This document shows, in pieces, positions 52,940-61,592 of a stretch of DNA of 64,000 nt. The DNA is from UTCHB3 sp008363265 (GTDB taxonomy: Bacteria; Bacteroidota; Ignavibacteria; Ignavibacteriales; Ignavibacteriaceae): NCBI GenBank assembly GCA_045863055.1, contig BTUW01000003.1, forward strand, positions 124,001-188,000. The letters are read 5' to 3'. The translations under genes were made by a program, and so were the position numbers. A model generated the notes under the pieces. That model saw only the letters and a list, made by a program, of their open reading frames with translations. It was not told where the DNA came from and ran no database searches. Numbering within the stretch: the stretch's first letter is position 1; each line of letters opens with the position of its first letter.

Positions 52940-54271
52940 GTGAATAATATGCTACCTAAGCCTACTTTATTTTTGATTTACCTCTCAATGTGCCTTCTTC
53001 TGCCTTTCACTGGCTCAAGAGCACAGAGGATGAATATCATGATTAGACATTTCTTTTCCAACGATCAAAACCAGTTGGCAGGAAGTGTGAATCTTCAAGA
53101 AAGTACTATTGATTCAATATTAAGGGTCAGATCAGCCGAGTCCGGTGAAGAGTATGAAGTGGGTTATATTCATTTCAGGAAACTTCTCGTAAAAGATTTT
53201 TCCATGCCGCATATAAAAGCACAGATAAATTATGATCTTGAAGCAATTTATGACCGGGACAGAGAATTCATATTTAATCTTGATGGAATTTACTTTCGAG
53301 AGAGAGTTGCCCACACGGAACTCAATCATGGGAAATATTTGTCATTCATTATTTCAACCATTTTTAGTGCGATGGATGGCGCTTCATCGATGGACTTGGA
53401 TGCGCTTACGTATGACCTGTCTACGGGAGAGAAACTCAAGTTAGACCGAATAATCGACTCAAAGAGCTTCGATAAACTTTCCAAGAACATCATCTCGACA
53501 GTGCGAAAAAAATATTCAAGTTTTACTTGGGGGGATGGCTCCCCGGTTTTTGAAACGAAAAACCAAACCGGGTACTCATTTAAAGAATTTGATCAGTGGT
53601 TGAAAGGTCTGAAGATCGATAACGATATTTGTTTCACCATCAATCAAGACTCTCTTAATTTCTATTTTTACACTAACCAACTTATATGCTGTGGCAGAAG
53701 CATGTTGAAAGTTCAAATTCCATTCACAGAACTGAAAAAATACGCGACGAAAGACAGTCCTATCAACTTCTTCAATAATTTACACTCAACGTGGGGTAAA
53801 ATAAAATCAAGTTTCGGACCGCTTTGGTTTGACGCGACAAAATCAGCACTTGAAGAGTATGTGCAAAAAGAGAATTCATCTTTTTATACAGTTGCTCAAT
53901 TACCTGATTATGCACGAAGTGAGTTGGAGTCATATTTCCCCGGGAGGGATTTTTCGGCTGTGAAAATATACAAGTCAGTACCATTGAATTCCCTCAAGAC
54001 CCAAATAGGTGTGATCAACATGATTACCGATCTGTTGGGTGGGGTTAAACCGGCAGCTCAGACATTCGGGAACAACATTTATTTCGAGGATTTTGAACCG
54101 GGCCGGCTTGTTGACAGAAGAACACTTATGCATGAACTTGTGCATGTAATACAATATTCTAAACTTGGCTATGACAGGTTTAAGAAACAGTATGTCGAAT
54201 CTGTTGCTGCAGGACTCTCCTACTATGAGATACCTTTAGAGTTGGAAGCATCTATGCGGATAAGCAAATAG
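52940..54271 (+). CDS. Secreted protein with RsiV-like (DUF3298) region and C-terminal zincin motif
   Basis: I do not know a characterised relative. The protein (443 residues from GTG; an ATG at 52949 is possible) has a signal peptide ending near SRA. The middle (FNLDGIYFRERVAHTELNHGKYLSFIISTIFSAM, then ALTYDLSTGEKLKLDRII and a pair ending IPFTELKKYA) looks like the DUF4163/DUF3298 domain of RsiV-type proteins. The C-terminus has HELVHVIQYSKLG (HELVH 398-402) and a later EIPLELEA that could give the third zinc ligand, as in DUF4157-like zincins. A periplasmic or secreted metallopeptidase is inferred. It lies 40 bp after the pseudokinase gene. Confidence 0.7.
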   Translation: MNNMLPKPTLFLIYLSMCLLLPFTGSRAQRMNIMIRHFFSNDQNQLAGSVNLQESTIDSILRVRSAESGEEYEVGYIHFRKLLVKDFSMPHIKAQINYDLEAIYDRDREFIFNLDGIYFRERVAHTELNHGKYLSFIISTIFSAMDGASSMDLDALTYDLSTGEKLKLDRIIDSKSFDKLSKNIISTVRKKYSSFTWGDGSPVFETKNQTGYSFKEFDQWLKGLKIDNDICFTINQDSLNFYFYTNQLICCGRSMLKVQIPFTELKKYATKDSPINFFNNLHSTWGKIKSSFGPLWFDATKSALEEYVQKENSSFYTVAQLPDYARSELESYFPGRDFSAVKIYKSVPLNSLKTQIGVINMITDLLGGVKPAAQTFGNNIYFEDFEPGRLVDRRTLMHELVHVIQYSKLGYDRFKKQYVESVAAGLSYYEIPLELEASMRISK

Positions 54272-54297
54272 GATAGAATTATTGGTTTAAGAGCAAT

Positions 54298-54347
54298 CCC
54301 AATCAGATGACCGAAACTCATCTTCCTGAGCATATAGCCTGATTGGG
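54298..54347. repeat. Inverted repeat in a 260-bp intergenic gap
   Basis: CCCAATCAG at 54298-54306 and CTGATTGGG at 54339-54347 are perfect 9-bp inverted arms around a 32-nt spacer. No T-run follows. It lies between convergent genes (gap 54272-54531), so it may be a poor terminator or a remnant; the rest of the gap shows nothing recognisable. Confidence 0.4.
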
Positions 54348-54531
54348 GAGTGTCAGTAGATTTGTGCTATGGGTAGAAGCATAGTTTGGGAGGAAAGAGA
54401 TTTGATTTCACAAGAATCCAAATTTCATATCATCCAAGAATCGATACGCCCTCTTTCTTCGTGCTTCATTGATGAATCAACTCAGCTTTACACGTGAATA
54501 GCTTTCAGTCCCAAAGCTCAACTTTCCAAAA

Positions 54532-56298
54532 TTAATTATAAGGCTCTTTTATAACTTCAGTTTTGACCAAAATAAATTTATTTTCGTCTTCAGAAAATTT
54601 GAAATACTTTGCTTCTTTATATGGAGAAGAGCGCATTTCAGCATAGCTTTGAAACTTTCCATCTTGAGAAGATGGATAGTAGGTAACGATAATATTATTT
54701 TTAAGCTTAGAACCAAAATATCCGCCCTCAATTCTCTGAACCAGTTTAAGATTCTTATGGCGGTCTACATTTACATATAATATACCTGGGTATTTGCCAT
54801 TTGCACCCTCATATTTTTCATAAAGAATTAAGTAATCGTTTGTCCTATGAGTTAAGCCACTGATATAATGGAACTTTAATGATATTTGTCCCCAAATGGC
54901 TCCATCATGAGGATTGGAATTTTCAAAAGAGGAATGACCATTAATGAACCTGATATTTGGATTTTCATTCCCATCATAATAATCGAACCACTCCTTTGGA
55001 AGAAAGGAATTACCAAAATCAAAAGGCGGAGCTACCACATTAATTGTCAGATCCTGACTGACGATACCACTGTGGCCGGATGATTCCCCATTAATATTAA
55101 ACCTGATGTTAACGTTTGTGTTCACGTCTTTCTCTTTCGGAGTCCATTCAAAAATGTAGCTATCACCTTCTTTGTAAAATCTTGAACCGGTTGGAATGTT
55201 TTCAACGCTTAAACCCTCATCAGTTTTGGTATATTTGTCCTTGTCACTCCAGCTGACCCCATAAACTTTTATACTGACCGGTTCTCCCGCGAGAACTGAG
55301 ATATTGTCAACAGGTTTGGTGAAATTAAACTGATCAATGGGTAAACTGAACGGGAACTCCATAAAAGCGGGGATAATACTCGCGGAAGGGTTCGCCTGAT
55401 CATACGCAGCTTCAGTTAAACCGACACAACTAAAGCCACCGTTTGAAATTTCTACGGGGTTACCTTGGCCAACCTTGCTATATTTTTTTCCCTTTTGATT
55501 GATCGCAAATTCTGTAATTTGAGTAAGTTGCTCATCAGTCAGATTGCCCCTGAACCTTCTGGGTCCCATATACAGATGATATTGGTCTGAAATGAAGTTA
55601 TTCAACTCATTCCATCTAACTGAATTGGGAGCTGATTCAATGATCAGCTCGTCATTATCCAAGTTGCCACCAGCCTTCCCAATATACATCCCGACATGCC
55701 CGGGGAACCAATGGAAGCCGGGGAAGATATTCTTCTCAACTTGAATATTCAATAATGCCAAAGTAAAAATTAAATCGCCTTTCCTTAAGTACTTACCGGG
55801 TATATCCAGAACCAGATATAGATCACGAGTCCCGATAACGATCATAGAGAAATGATTCACTTCAAATGTGATTTCCTTTGCTCCCGCATCATTGTCGACA
55901 AGTTTAAGTTCTTCCCAATTCCCGTTCTGGCACGAATAAGCGTAAAAATTGACTTTGCTTGAACGTGAATCCGCAGGATATGACACAGTAATCTTGGCCG
56001 GTTTTGTGAAGGTGAGCCCATCCGGTTCCATTTGGAGAACTGTAGTCCCAAGTTTTTGATCACTTGAGCCGGATTTGCGTTGGATTATCTTGATCTTTTC
56101 TTCTTTTAGCAAGCTACCTGCCGGAATTTCCAGCTTGGTACCGTCACCGCAGTCGAGTACGCCACCTCCCGGACCGATGGATTTAGAGTAAGTTTTACCT
56201 TTTTCAGTTTCCAGAATTTCATCCGGCTGATCGGAATTTGAACATCCTGACAGCAATACTATAGCTATAGACAGGGCCAATATAAAATTTGTTTTCAT
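54532..56298 (-). CDS. Lipoprotein with ZU5-like domain and permuted papain-like (YiiX/NlpC-type) domain
   Basis: This 588-residue lipoprotein has its lipobox Cys at position 20 or nearby (VLLSGCSN). Residues 40-155 (IGPGGGVLDCGDGTKLEIPAGSL ... GLTFTKPAKITVSYP) look like a ZU5-type beta domain. Residues 165-320 begin KGDLIF and contain FPGHVGMYIG (H201) before GGFSCVGLTEAAYD (C291). His before Cys is the order of permuted NlpC/P60 or YiiX-like hydrolases. An Ig-like stretch (about 335-430) and an unassigned C-terminal region follow. It may cleave a peptide, amide or acyl bond at the envelope; the substrate is unknown. Confidence 0.7.
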   Translation of the reverse strand: MKTNFILALSIAIVLLSGCSNSDQPDEILETEKGKTYSKSIGPGGGVLDCGDGTKLEIPAGSLLKEEKIKIIQRKSGSSDQKLGTTVLQMEPDGLTFTKPAKITVSYPADSRSSKVNFYAYSCQNGNWEELKLVDNDAGAKEITFEVNHFSMIVIGTRDLYLVLDIPGKYLRKGDLIFTLALLNIQVEKNIFPGFHWFPGHVGMYIGKAGGNLDNDELIIESAPNSVRWNELNNFISDQYHLYMGPRRFRGNLTDEQLTQITEFAINQKGKKYSKVGQGNPVEISNGGFSCVGLTEAAYDQANPSASIIPAFMEFPFSLPIDQFNFTKPVDNISVLAGEPVSIKVYGVSWSDKDKYTKTDEGLSVENIPTGSRFYKEGDSYIFEWTPKEKDVNTNVNIRFNINGESSGHSGIVSQDLTINVVAPPFDFGNSFLPKEWFDYYDGNENPNIRFINGHSSFENSNPHDGAIWGQISLKFHYISGLTHRTNDYLILYEKYEGANGKYPGILYVNVDRHKNLKLVQRIEGGYFGSKLKNNIIVTYYPSSQDGKFQSYAEMRSSPYKEAKYFKFSEDENKFILVKTEVIKEPYN

Positions 56299-56495
56299 GC
56301 TATTTTATTTCAATCTGAAAAAAGCGTCTACTTCCACTCTGTTTGGAATCAAGTTTTTAATCTCCTGATGACCCTGGTTGACTTAAAGGAAGTATTTTGC
56401 TCCTGCAGACTCCATATAGGAATAAACTATCAGATAAAAGGTGCTTATTAGCTCTTTAACGTTAAATCGGGACAAGACTCTACAAACAACCCTTT
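56299..56495. other. Intergenic region without recognised features
   Basis: This 197-bp AT-rich spacer between two minus-strand genes has no credible reading frame, tRNA or clear hairpin terminator. Confidence 0.5.
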
Positions 56496-57233
56496 TTATT
56501 CATAATAGTAGAGAAACGTCTGAGTTTTGCTTCCTTTCCGGTTATCGCTGACCACCTTCTTTGTGGGTAGACCTCTCTTATCGTAACTAATGGTGGTTTT
56601 GTAAGTAATACCATCACCATTAGTCTTTATACCGGTCAGATTGTTGTTTTTGTCGTAATCAAAAGTCGTAATTGTTTTGGAACCGTCATAAAGTTCAATT
56701 GTGATCTTGGAAAGAAATCCCTTTTTATTATAACCATATTTTATCTCTATATCATCCCCTGAGTAATTTATTATTCTTCCAGAGGCGTCACAAACACTCC
56801 CACCCATCTTATAAGAGGGGCCATTTGGACCATTAGGTGTTGCCAGGTTATCAATCCGTTTAAGAACGCCGTTCGCACCGTAAATAAAATCCTCTCGATT
56901 GTGCGTTGACTGTATAGCCCTGATCTTGCCATTCTCATAATTGAAAGTGGTCAAACCCTCAGGCCGGTGCCACATCCCGGAGTTTATCTCATTCATATTA
57001 ACTTCTGCAGAGATCAGTCTTCCACTGCCATCATAATTTGCGATAGTATAACCAGACGTGAGATTTCCTTTAGCGGGATTATTACTACCTGTTTTTAGAT
57101 ATTCGATCATTTTTGTGACACCGGCAGAAGATATTTTACTCTGCCAATGAGGTGATGACCATTCCTGAAAAGGGAAAGCTTCCTGTGCGAAGGTGACGAT
57201 TGAAAAAACGAAAAGAAAGAAAAGCAGTTTCAT
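56496..57233 (-). CDS. Secreted short YD-repeat-like protein
   Basis: From the ATG at 57233 (GGAG 9 nt upstream) the protein has about 245 residues with a signal peptide MKLLFFLFVFSIVTFAQ. The body carries several repeats of the form Y-D-x-x-G-x-L-x-x (YDGSGRLISAEVN, YGYNKKGFLSKITIE, YDKNNNLTGIKTN, YDKRGLPTKKVV), similar to RHS/YD repeats but far too few for a toxin-encapsulating RHS shell. The start TFAQEAFPFQEW suggests a surface or periplasmic location. Function unknown. Confidence 0.7.
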   Translation of the reverse strand: MKLLFFLFVFSIVTFAQEAFPFQEWSSPHWQSKISSAGVTKMIEYLKTGSNNPAKGNLTSGYTIANYDGSGRLISAEVNMNEINSGMWHRPEGLTTFNYENGKIRAIQSTHNREDFIYGANGVLKRIDNLATPNGPNGPSYKMGGSVCDASGRIINYSGDDIEIKYGYNKKGFLSKITIELYDGSKTITTFDYDKNNNLTGIKTNGDGITYKTTISYDKRGLPTKKVVSDNRKGSKTQTFLYYYE

Positions 57234-57431
57234 GATTAAAATCTCCATTTGAGTAATGTGGTTAAATATCAAAAAATATCGGCATCTCGAAAAATTTACT
57301 TAATAAAGATGATAAAATTATTGAATTATTTCCTCTCGAGAATCCAAGTGCGTCAATTCGGATATTCTCCGCTTGAGAACAAAATGTAGAGGAGGTCATT
57401 ATGAGACTAAGTTCTGAAAGATCAAATAAAA

Positions 57432-57455
57432 AGCCCGCGAATCTCTTCACGGGCT
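57432..57455 (-). terminator. Terminator-like hairpin after nuoF
   Basis: Arms AGCCCG (57432-57437) and CGGGCT (57450-57455) plus an inner GAA/TTC pairing give a stem with one mismatch. Read on the minus strand it is followed by TTTTTATTT. It lies 70 nt downstream of the nuoF stop and would end the nuoABCDEF transcript. Confidence 0.75.
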
Positions 57456-57489
57456 AATTAATACAAAACAAGAAAACTTGAGTTCTAAA

Positions 57490-57527
57490 GTTCCTAAGTT
57501 CTTGAGTTCTTAGGTTCCTAAGTTCTT
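57490..57527. repeat. Direct repeat of GTTCCTAAGTTCTT, 24-nt period
   Basis: GTTCCTAAGTTCTT occurs at 57490-57503 and 57514-57527, linked by GAGTTCTTAG. A related AGTTCTAAAG precedes it. The block has a 7-nt rhythm of (A/G)AGTTC(C/T)T-like words and ends at the nuoF stop codon. Low-complexity intergenic repeat. Confidence 0.7.
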
Positions 57528-58833
57528 ATACAGTGATTTTCGTCTCCCGCATCGAGTGGACTTTGTTCTTTACTGGTAGATCTACGGTGTCGTTCATTTT
57601 GGCTTCAAACTCGTCACGGAATCTGGCAACCATGTGTTCAACTGGCCATGCTGCTGCTTCACCGAGGGCACAGATGGTGTTGCCATCGATGTTGTAGGCA
57701 ACGGAGAGGAGAAGATCGATATCGCTCTTCTGTCCTTTTCCGGCGGCCATCCTCTTGAGTATCTTAAGCATCCAGCCCGTACCTTCGCGGCATGGTGTGC
57801 ACTGACCGCAGCTCTCATGATAATAGAAGCTTGTGATCCTCGCGAGTACCGAAACAAGATCAGTATCCTCATCCATGACCATGATACCGGCGGTACCAAT
57901 GGCACTTCCGGCAGCCCTGAGCGATTCAGCATCCATCCGGAGACCTTCGATCGAATCACCGCGAAGCGGCGGCATTGATGATCCACCGGGGATGATGCAT
58001 TTGATCTTCTTGTCTCCCGGAACTCCACCGGCATAGTTGTAAATAATGTCAGTAAGAAGCGTCCCCGAAGGCAGTTCATAAACACCAGGTTTGTTCACGT
58101 GTCCGCTAACTCCGAAGAGGATCGTTCCGGGATGTTTTTCGGTACCGATCTTTGAAAACCATTCCCAGCCTTTGTTGATTATGGCCGGTACGTTTGTTAT
58201 AGTCTCAACGTTGTTAATTGTGGTTGGGTTGCCCCAGAGACCATTTTGTGCAGGAAATGGTGGCTTTACCCTTGGGTAACCCCTCTTTCCTTCTATCGAG
58301 TTCATCAGAGATGATTCCTCACCGCAGATGTATGCACCCGCTCCCTTGTGTACATAAATGTTCACATGGAAATTGGTCCCGAAGGTTTTCTTCATCGCTT
58401 CACCTACCAAGCCGGCTTCAAAAGCGTCATCAAGTGCCTTCTGGAAGAGTTTTATCCATTTGTGGTACTCGCCTCTTATGTAAACATAGCAGGTGTTGGC
58501 ACCGATCGCGTATGAGGAGATAAGTATACCCTCGATCAGTTGGTGGGGGTTATACTCGAATATCTGTCTGTCTTTAAAGGATCCGGGTTCCGACTCGTCT
58601 CCGTTAATGCAGAGATATTTCGGTTTGTCAGTGGTCTTCGGCATGAATGACCATTTAAGTCCGGTAAGGAATGCGGCACCACCTCTTCCACGGAGTCCTG
58701 ACTTCTTGACGGTGTCAATTATTTCATCAGGAGTCTGCGCAAGCGCTTTTTTAATTGCCTCGTATCCGCCGTTCTTTTTATAGACGTCAAGTATGTGTAA
58801 ATTTTCTATATCAGGTAATACTATCTTTTCCAT
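57526..58833 (-). CDS. nuoF: NADH-quinone oxidoreductase subunit F
   Basis: NuoF is the NADH-binding FMN and 4Fe-4S subunit of complex I. The 435-residue protein has the FMN/NADH region SGLRGRGGAAFLTGLKW, ICGEESSLMNSIEGKRGYPR with PPFPAQNGLWGNPTTINNVETITN, and the cluster motif ESCGQCTPCREGTGWM with the later Cys near DGNTICALGEAAAWP. Length is usual. It is the last gene of this nuo block; nuoG does not follow, and a hairpin with T-run lies just beyond. Confidence 0.96.
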   Translation of the reverse strand: MEKIVLPDIENLHILDVYKKNGGYEAIKKALAQTPDEIIDTVKKSGLRGRGGAAFLTGLKWSFMPKTTDKPKYLCINGDESEPGSFKDRQIFEYNPHQLIEGILISSYAIGANTCYVYIRGEYHKWIKLFQKALDDAFEAGLVGEAMKKTFGTNFHVNIYVHKGAGAYICGEESSLMNSIEGKRGYPRVKPPFPAQNGLWGNPTTINNVETITNVPAIINKGWEWFSKIGTEKHPGTILFGVSGHVNKPGVYELPSGTLLTDIIYNYAGGVPGDKKIKCIIPGGSSMPPLRGDSIEGLRMDAESLRAAGSAIGTAGIMVMDEDTDLVSVLARITSFYYHESCGQCTPCREGTGWMLKILKRMAAGKGQKSDIDLLLSVAYNIDGNTICALGEAAAWPVEHMVARFRDEFEAKMNDTVDLPVKNKVHSMRETKITV

Positions 58834-58843
58834 GTCACCACTT

Positions 58844-59317
58844 CTACTTTAGCGAGTCAATTAGTTCAAGAGCTTTTTCTTTGGTAAGATTCTCGTAGAA
58901 ATCTTCGTTCACGGCGATCATCGGGGCAGTACCGCATGACCCCATGCATTCTACCTCCTCGAGCGAGAAAAGTCCGTCCGCTGAAGTCTGACCGTTCTGC
59001 AGACCGGTCCGTTCCTTAACCGCGTTCCAGATGTCATACGCGCCGCGTAGCATGCACGAAACATTTGTGCAGACCTGCAAGTGGTATTTTCCGGGCTCAT
59101 GCCTGTGATACATGGTGTAGAATGTAACCACACCCATCACTTCCTCTTCCGTAATTTCGAGGAGTCGGGCAACCTCTTTCACAACTTCGCCGGAAATGTA
59201 GCGGTTCTGGTCCTGTGCTATGTAAAGCACGGACATTACTGCGGCTTTTTTGGTTGGGTATTTCTCGAAGACCCGGTTTACTTTTTCAAGATTTTCTTCT
59301 GTGAATTTGAATTCCAT
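58844..59317 (-). CDS. nuoE: NADH-quinone oxidoreductase subunit E
   Basis: NuoE is the 2Fe-2S thioredoxin-fold subunit of the NADH-dehydrogenase module. From the ATG at 59317, which has AGAGGA upstream, the protein has about 157 residues, with the cluster ligands C83 and C88 (CTNVSC) and C124 and C128 (CMGSCGTAP). It lies 10 bp before nuoF and 13 bp after nuoD. Confidence 0.95.
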   Translation of the reverse strand: MEFKFTEENLEKVNRVFEKYPTKKAAVMSVLYIAQDQNRYISGEVVKEVARLLEITEEEVMGVVTFYTMYHRHEPGKYHLQVCTNVSCMLRGAYDIWNAVKERTGLQNGQTSADGLFSLEEVECMGSCGTAPMIAVNEDFYENLTKEKALELIDSLK

Positions 59318-59330
59318 TGGTATCCTCTTT

Positions 59331-60584
59331 TTATTTATCGGCTTCGCCCATAACGGGGTCGATACTTCCGATAATCGCAACAACATCGGAGATCATGTGT
59401 CCTTTAACCAGATGTCCCAGCGTTTGGAGATTGCTAAAGGAAGGTGATTTGATCTTCATCTTCCATGGGTGGCCTTCACCTTTGCTGACAATGTAGAAAC
59501 CAAGTTCACCTTTCGGGTTCTCGACCGAGTGGTAAACTTCACCAACCGGAGGCTTAACGCCAAAGTTGATGATCATAAAGTCGTGGATCAACTCTTCCAT
59601 TTTGGTGTAGATCTCAGTCTTCCTGGGGAGAACTTTCTTGGGTGAATTCGCCATGATATCACCCTTCGGCATCCTGTCGAGGCACTGGTAGATGATTTTC
59701 ACGCTCTCTCTCAGTTCGTCAACTCTCACGAAATATCTCGCCAGAGAGTCACCCTCATTGTAAACAGGGATATTGAAATCCACCTGATCGTAATACATAT
59801 AGGGACTTGCCCTTCTGATATCATGCTCTACACCGGAACCGCGAAGTGTCGGGCCGGTAGCGCCGAGTGAGATGGCATCTTCTCTGGACATAACGCCGAC
59901 ACCTTCAAGTCTTTCAACAAAGATCCTGTTGGTGTTAAGCATGTTCTCCATCTCTTCAAGCTTGTCATCGAACTGATCGAGAAACTCTTTGATCATCCTG
60001 ACCGCTTCATCAGGCATGTCAGCGGCAACGCCACCGATACGGGTGTAACTGGTGGTAAACCTTGCGCCACAAATGATATCGTAAGTATTAAGTATCTTTT
60101 CCCTCTCACGGAGGGCCCAGAGGAACACTGTGAGCGCACCCACATCCATTGCGAGAGCGCCAATGGCCACGAGGTGCGATGTCATTCTGGAGAGTTCGCT
60201 CATGATCATTCTGATCCACTGGGCTCTTGGCGGGGCTTCGATCCCGTACAGTTTCTCAACTGCCAGCGAAAAAGCTGTGTTGTTTGCCGGCGGTGCTATG
60301 TAGTCGAGTCTGTCAGTATGAGGCAGATACTCGTAATACGACATGTTTTCTGCCATCTTTTCGTAACCTCTGTGGAGGTAACCAAGCTCAGGAACTGCAG
60401 CGACAACGGTTTCACCATCCAGACGGAGCAGAACACGGAGTACACCGTGAGTAGCCGGGTGCTGGGGCCCCATGTTGAGGATCATCTCATTCTCGAGAGC
60501 ATCCTCAAATGTAACATTCGTCTCTTGATCGAGCAGCGCTTTTACGATACTCGGATGTACATCGTCTTTAGTTAATCTTTCCAT
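59331..60584 (-). CDS. nuoD: NADH-quinone oxidoreductase subunit D
   Basis: NuoD is the 49-kDa quinone-pocket subunit of complex I. The 417-residue protein holds MILNMGPQHPATHGVLRVLLRLDGE, HRGYEKMAENMSYYEYLPHTDRLDY and the terminal IGSIDPVMGEADK, with the ligand-like His and Tyr of the quinone site in GPQHPATHG. It is separate from nuoC rather than fused, as in many Bacteroidota. Gaps to neighbours are 8 and 13 bp, so it is co-transcribed. Confidence 0.96.
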   Translation of the reverse strand: MERLTKDDVHPSIVKALLDQETNVTFEDALENEMILNMGPQHPATHGVLRVLLRLDGETVVAAVPELGYLHRGYEKMAENMSYYEYLPHTDRLDYIAPPANNTAFSLAVEKLYGIEAPPRAQWIRMIMSELSRMTSHLVAIGALAMDVGALTVFLWALREREKILNTYDIICGARFTTSYTRIGGVAADMPDEAVRMIKEFLDQFDDKLEEMENMLNTNRIFVERLEGVGVMSREDAISLGATGPTLRGSGVEHDIRRASPYMYYDQVDFNIPVYNEGDSLARYFVRVDELRESVKIIYQCLDRMPKGDIMANSPKKVLPRKTEIYTKMEELIHDFMIINFGVKPPVGEVYHSVENPKGELGFYIVSKGEGHPWKMKIKSPSFSNLQTLGHLVKGHMISDVVAIIGSIDPVMGEADK

Positions 60585-60592
60585 ACAAACTC

Positions 60593-61081
60593 TTATTTCT
60601 TTGGAAGGGGCTGATCACCGGGGATACCCATCAGTGGGTATTCCTTGCGGAGAGGATGATACTCAAATTCTTCTGACATATACATTCTTCTGAGGTCGGG
60701 GTGACCGTCAAACTTAATACCGTACATGTCCCAGGTCTCTCTTTCATACCAGTTCGCTGATTTCCAGACCGAACTTACAGTATTGATGTGCGGCTCATGC
60801 TCTTCGAGATCGCACGAAACACGGAGCCTGTTCTTGTTCTTTATTGAAAACAGGTGATATACCACAGTGAAGCGGTTCTTCTTTTTTGCCCAGTCGATCG
60901 CTGTTACATCAACGCATTGATTGTACTCAAGTTCGCTGTTATTCTTCAGGAACTCACAAACAGGCACTACAACCGATCTATTGAACTTCAGTGTAACTTC
61001 ATCTCTGAACTCTGTTATTTCGAACGAAGTCCCGGGAAACTGTTCAGTTAGAAGTTTTTCCAGTTTTTCTTTAATTTCCAT
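60593..61081 (-). CDS. nuoC: NADH-quinone oxidoreductase subunit C
   Basis: NuoC is the 30-kDa peripheral-arm subunit. The 162-residue protein has NRFTVVYHLFSIKNKNRLRVSCDLEEHEPHINTVSSVWKSANWYERETWDMYGIKFDGHPDLRRMYMSEEFEYHPLRKEYPL, the diagnostic WxERExxDMxGIxFxGHPDLRR block. Its start overlaps nuoB by 11 bp. Confidence 0.95.
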   Translation of the reverse strand: MEIKEKLEKLLTEQFPGTSFEITEFRDEVTLKFNRSVVVPVCEFLKNNSELEYNQCVDVTAIDWAKKKNRFTVVYHLFSIKNKNRLRVSCDLEEHEPHINTVSSVWKSANWYERETWDMYGIKFDGHPDLRRMYMSEEFEYHPLRKEYPLMGIPGDQPLPKK

Positions 61082-61592
61082 TTATTTTCACCGGCTCCAA
61101 AAGTGGAATATCTTGAAACTCTCTTGCTTTAGTGTTTTTTATCTTCTCCTGGATCTTCATCAATGCATGAAGAAGATTGTCAGGACGCGGAGGACAACCT
61201 GCCAGATAGATGTCAACAGGAAGGAAATTATCTATCCCCTGTACTACAGGGTACGAACGGTACATTCCGCCTGTCGATGTGCAAACACCCATGGCTATAA
61301 CCCACTTGGGGTCGGGCATCTGATCGTAGATCTTTCTGACCACATGAGCCATTTTGTAAGTAACAGTTCCGGCAACGAGCATTACATCACACTGTCTCGG
61401 TGTGAAACGCATTACTTCTGAACCAAATCTAGAAATATCATATTTTGGACCCGCTGTCGCCATCATCTCAATTGCACAGCAGGAAATACCCATCGGCATC
61501 GGCCAAACTGAACTTTCCCTCGCCCACCCCACAAGTGCATCGATGGTCGAGGTAATAAAGCCTTCATTCTGCAGTTTTGCTTCTAATCCCAT
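61071..61592 (-). CDS. nuoB: NADH-quinone oxidoreductase subunit B
   Basis: NuoB carries the terminal N2 4Fe-4S cluster next to the quinone site. The 173-residue protein has PMPMGISCCAIEMMATAGPKYDISRFG with the tandem cysteines, VMLVAGTVTYKMA, and VYLAGCPPRPDNLLHALMKIQ with the last ligand Cys. It overlaps nuoA by 10 bp and nuoC by 11 bp, indicating tight translational coupling. Confidence 0.96.
   Translation of the reverse strand: MGLEAKLQNEGFITSTIDALVGWARESSVWPMPMGISCCAIEMMATAGPKYDISRFGSEVMRFTPRQCDVMLVAGTVTYKMAHVVRKIYDQMPDPKWVIAMGVCTSTGGMYRSYPVVQGIDNFLPVDIYLAGCPPRPDNLLHALMKIQEKIKNTKAREFQDIPLLEPVKINGN

Noticed and set aside
52940..54271. Contractile-injection-system (eCIS) DUF4157 effector
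   Set aside because: The HELVH region resembles DUF4157, but no tail, sheath or baseplate genes are in the window and a signal peptide argues for Sec export.
54298..54347. Attachment site or insertion-sequence ends
   Set aside because: 9-bp arms without target duplication, transposase or integrase; more likely a weak hairpin or chance.
56496..57233. RHS toxin or polymorphic toxin
   Set aside because: Only a few YD-like repeats in about 245 residues, no shell, no C-terminal toxin domain and no immunity gene nearby.
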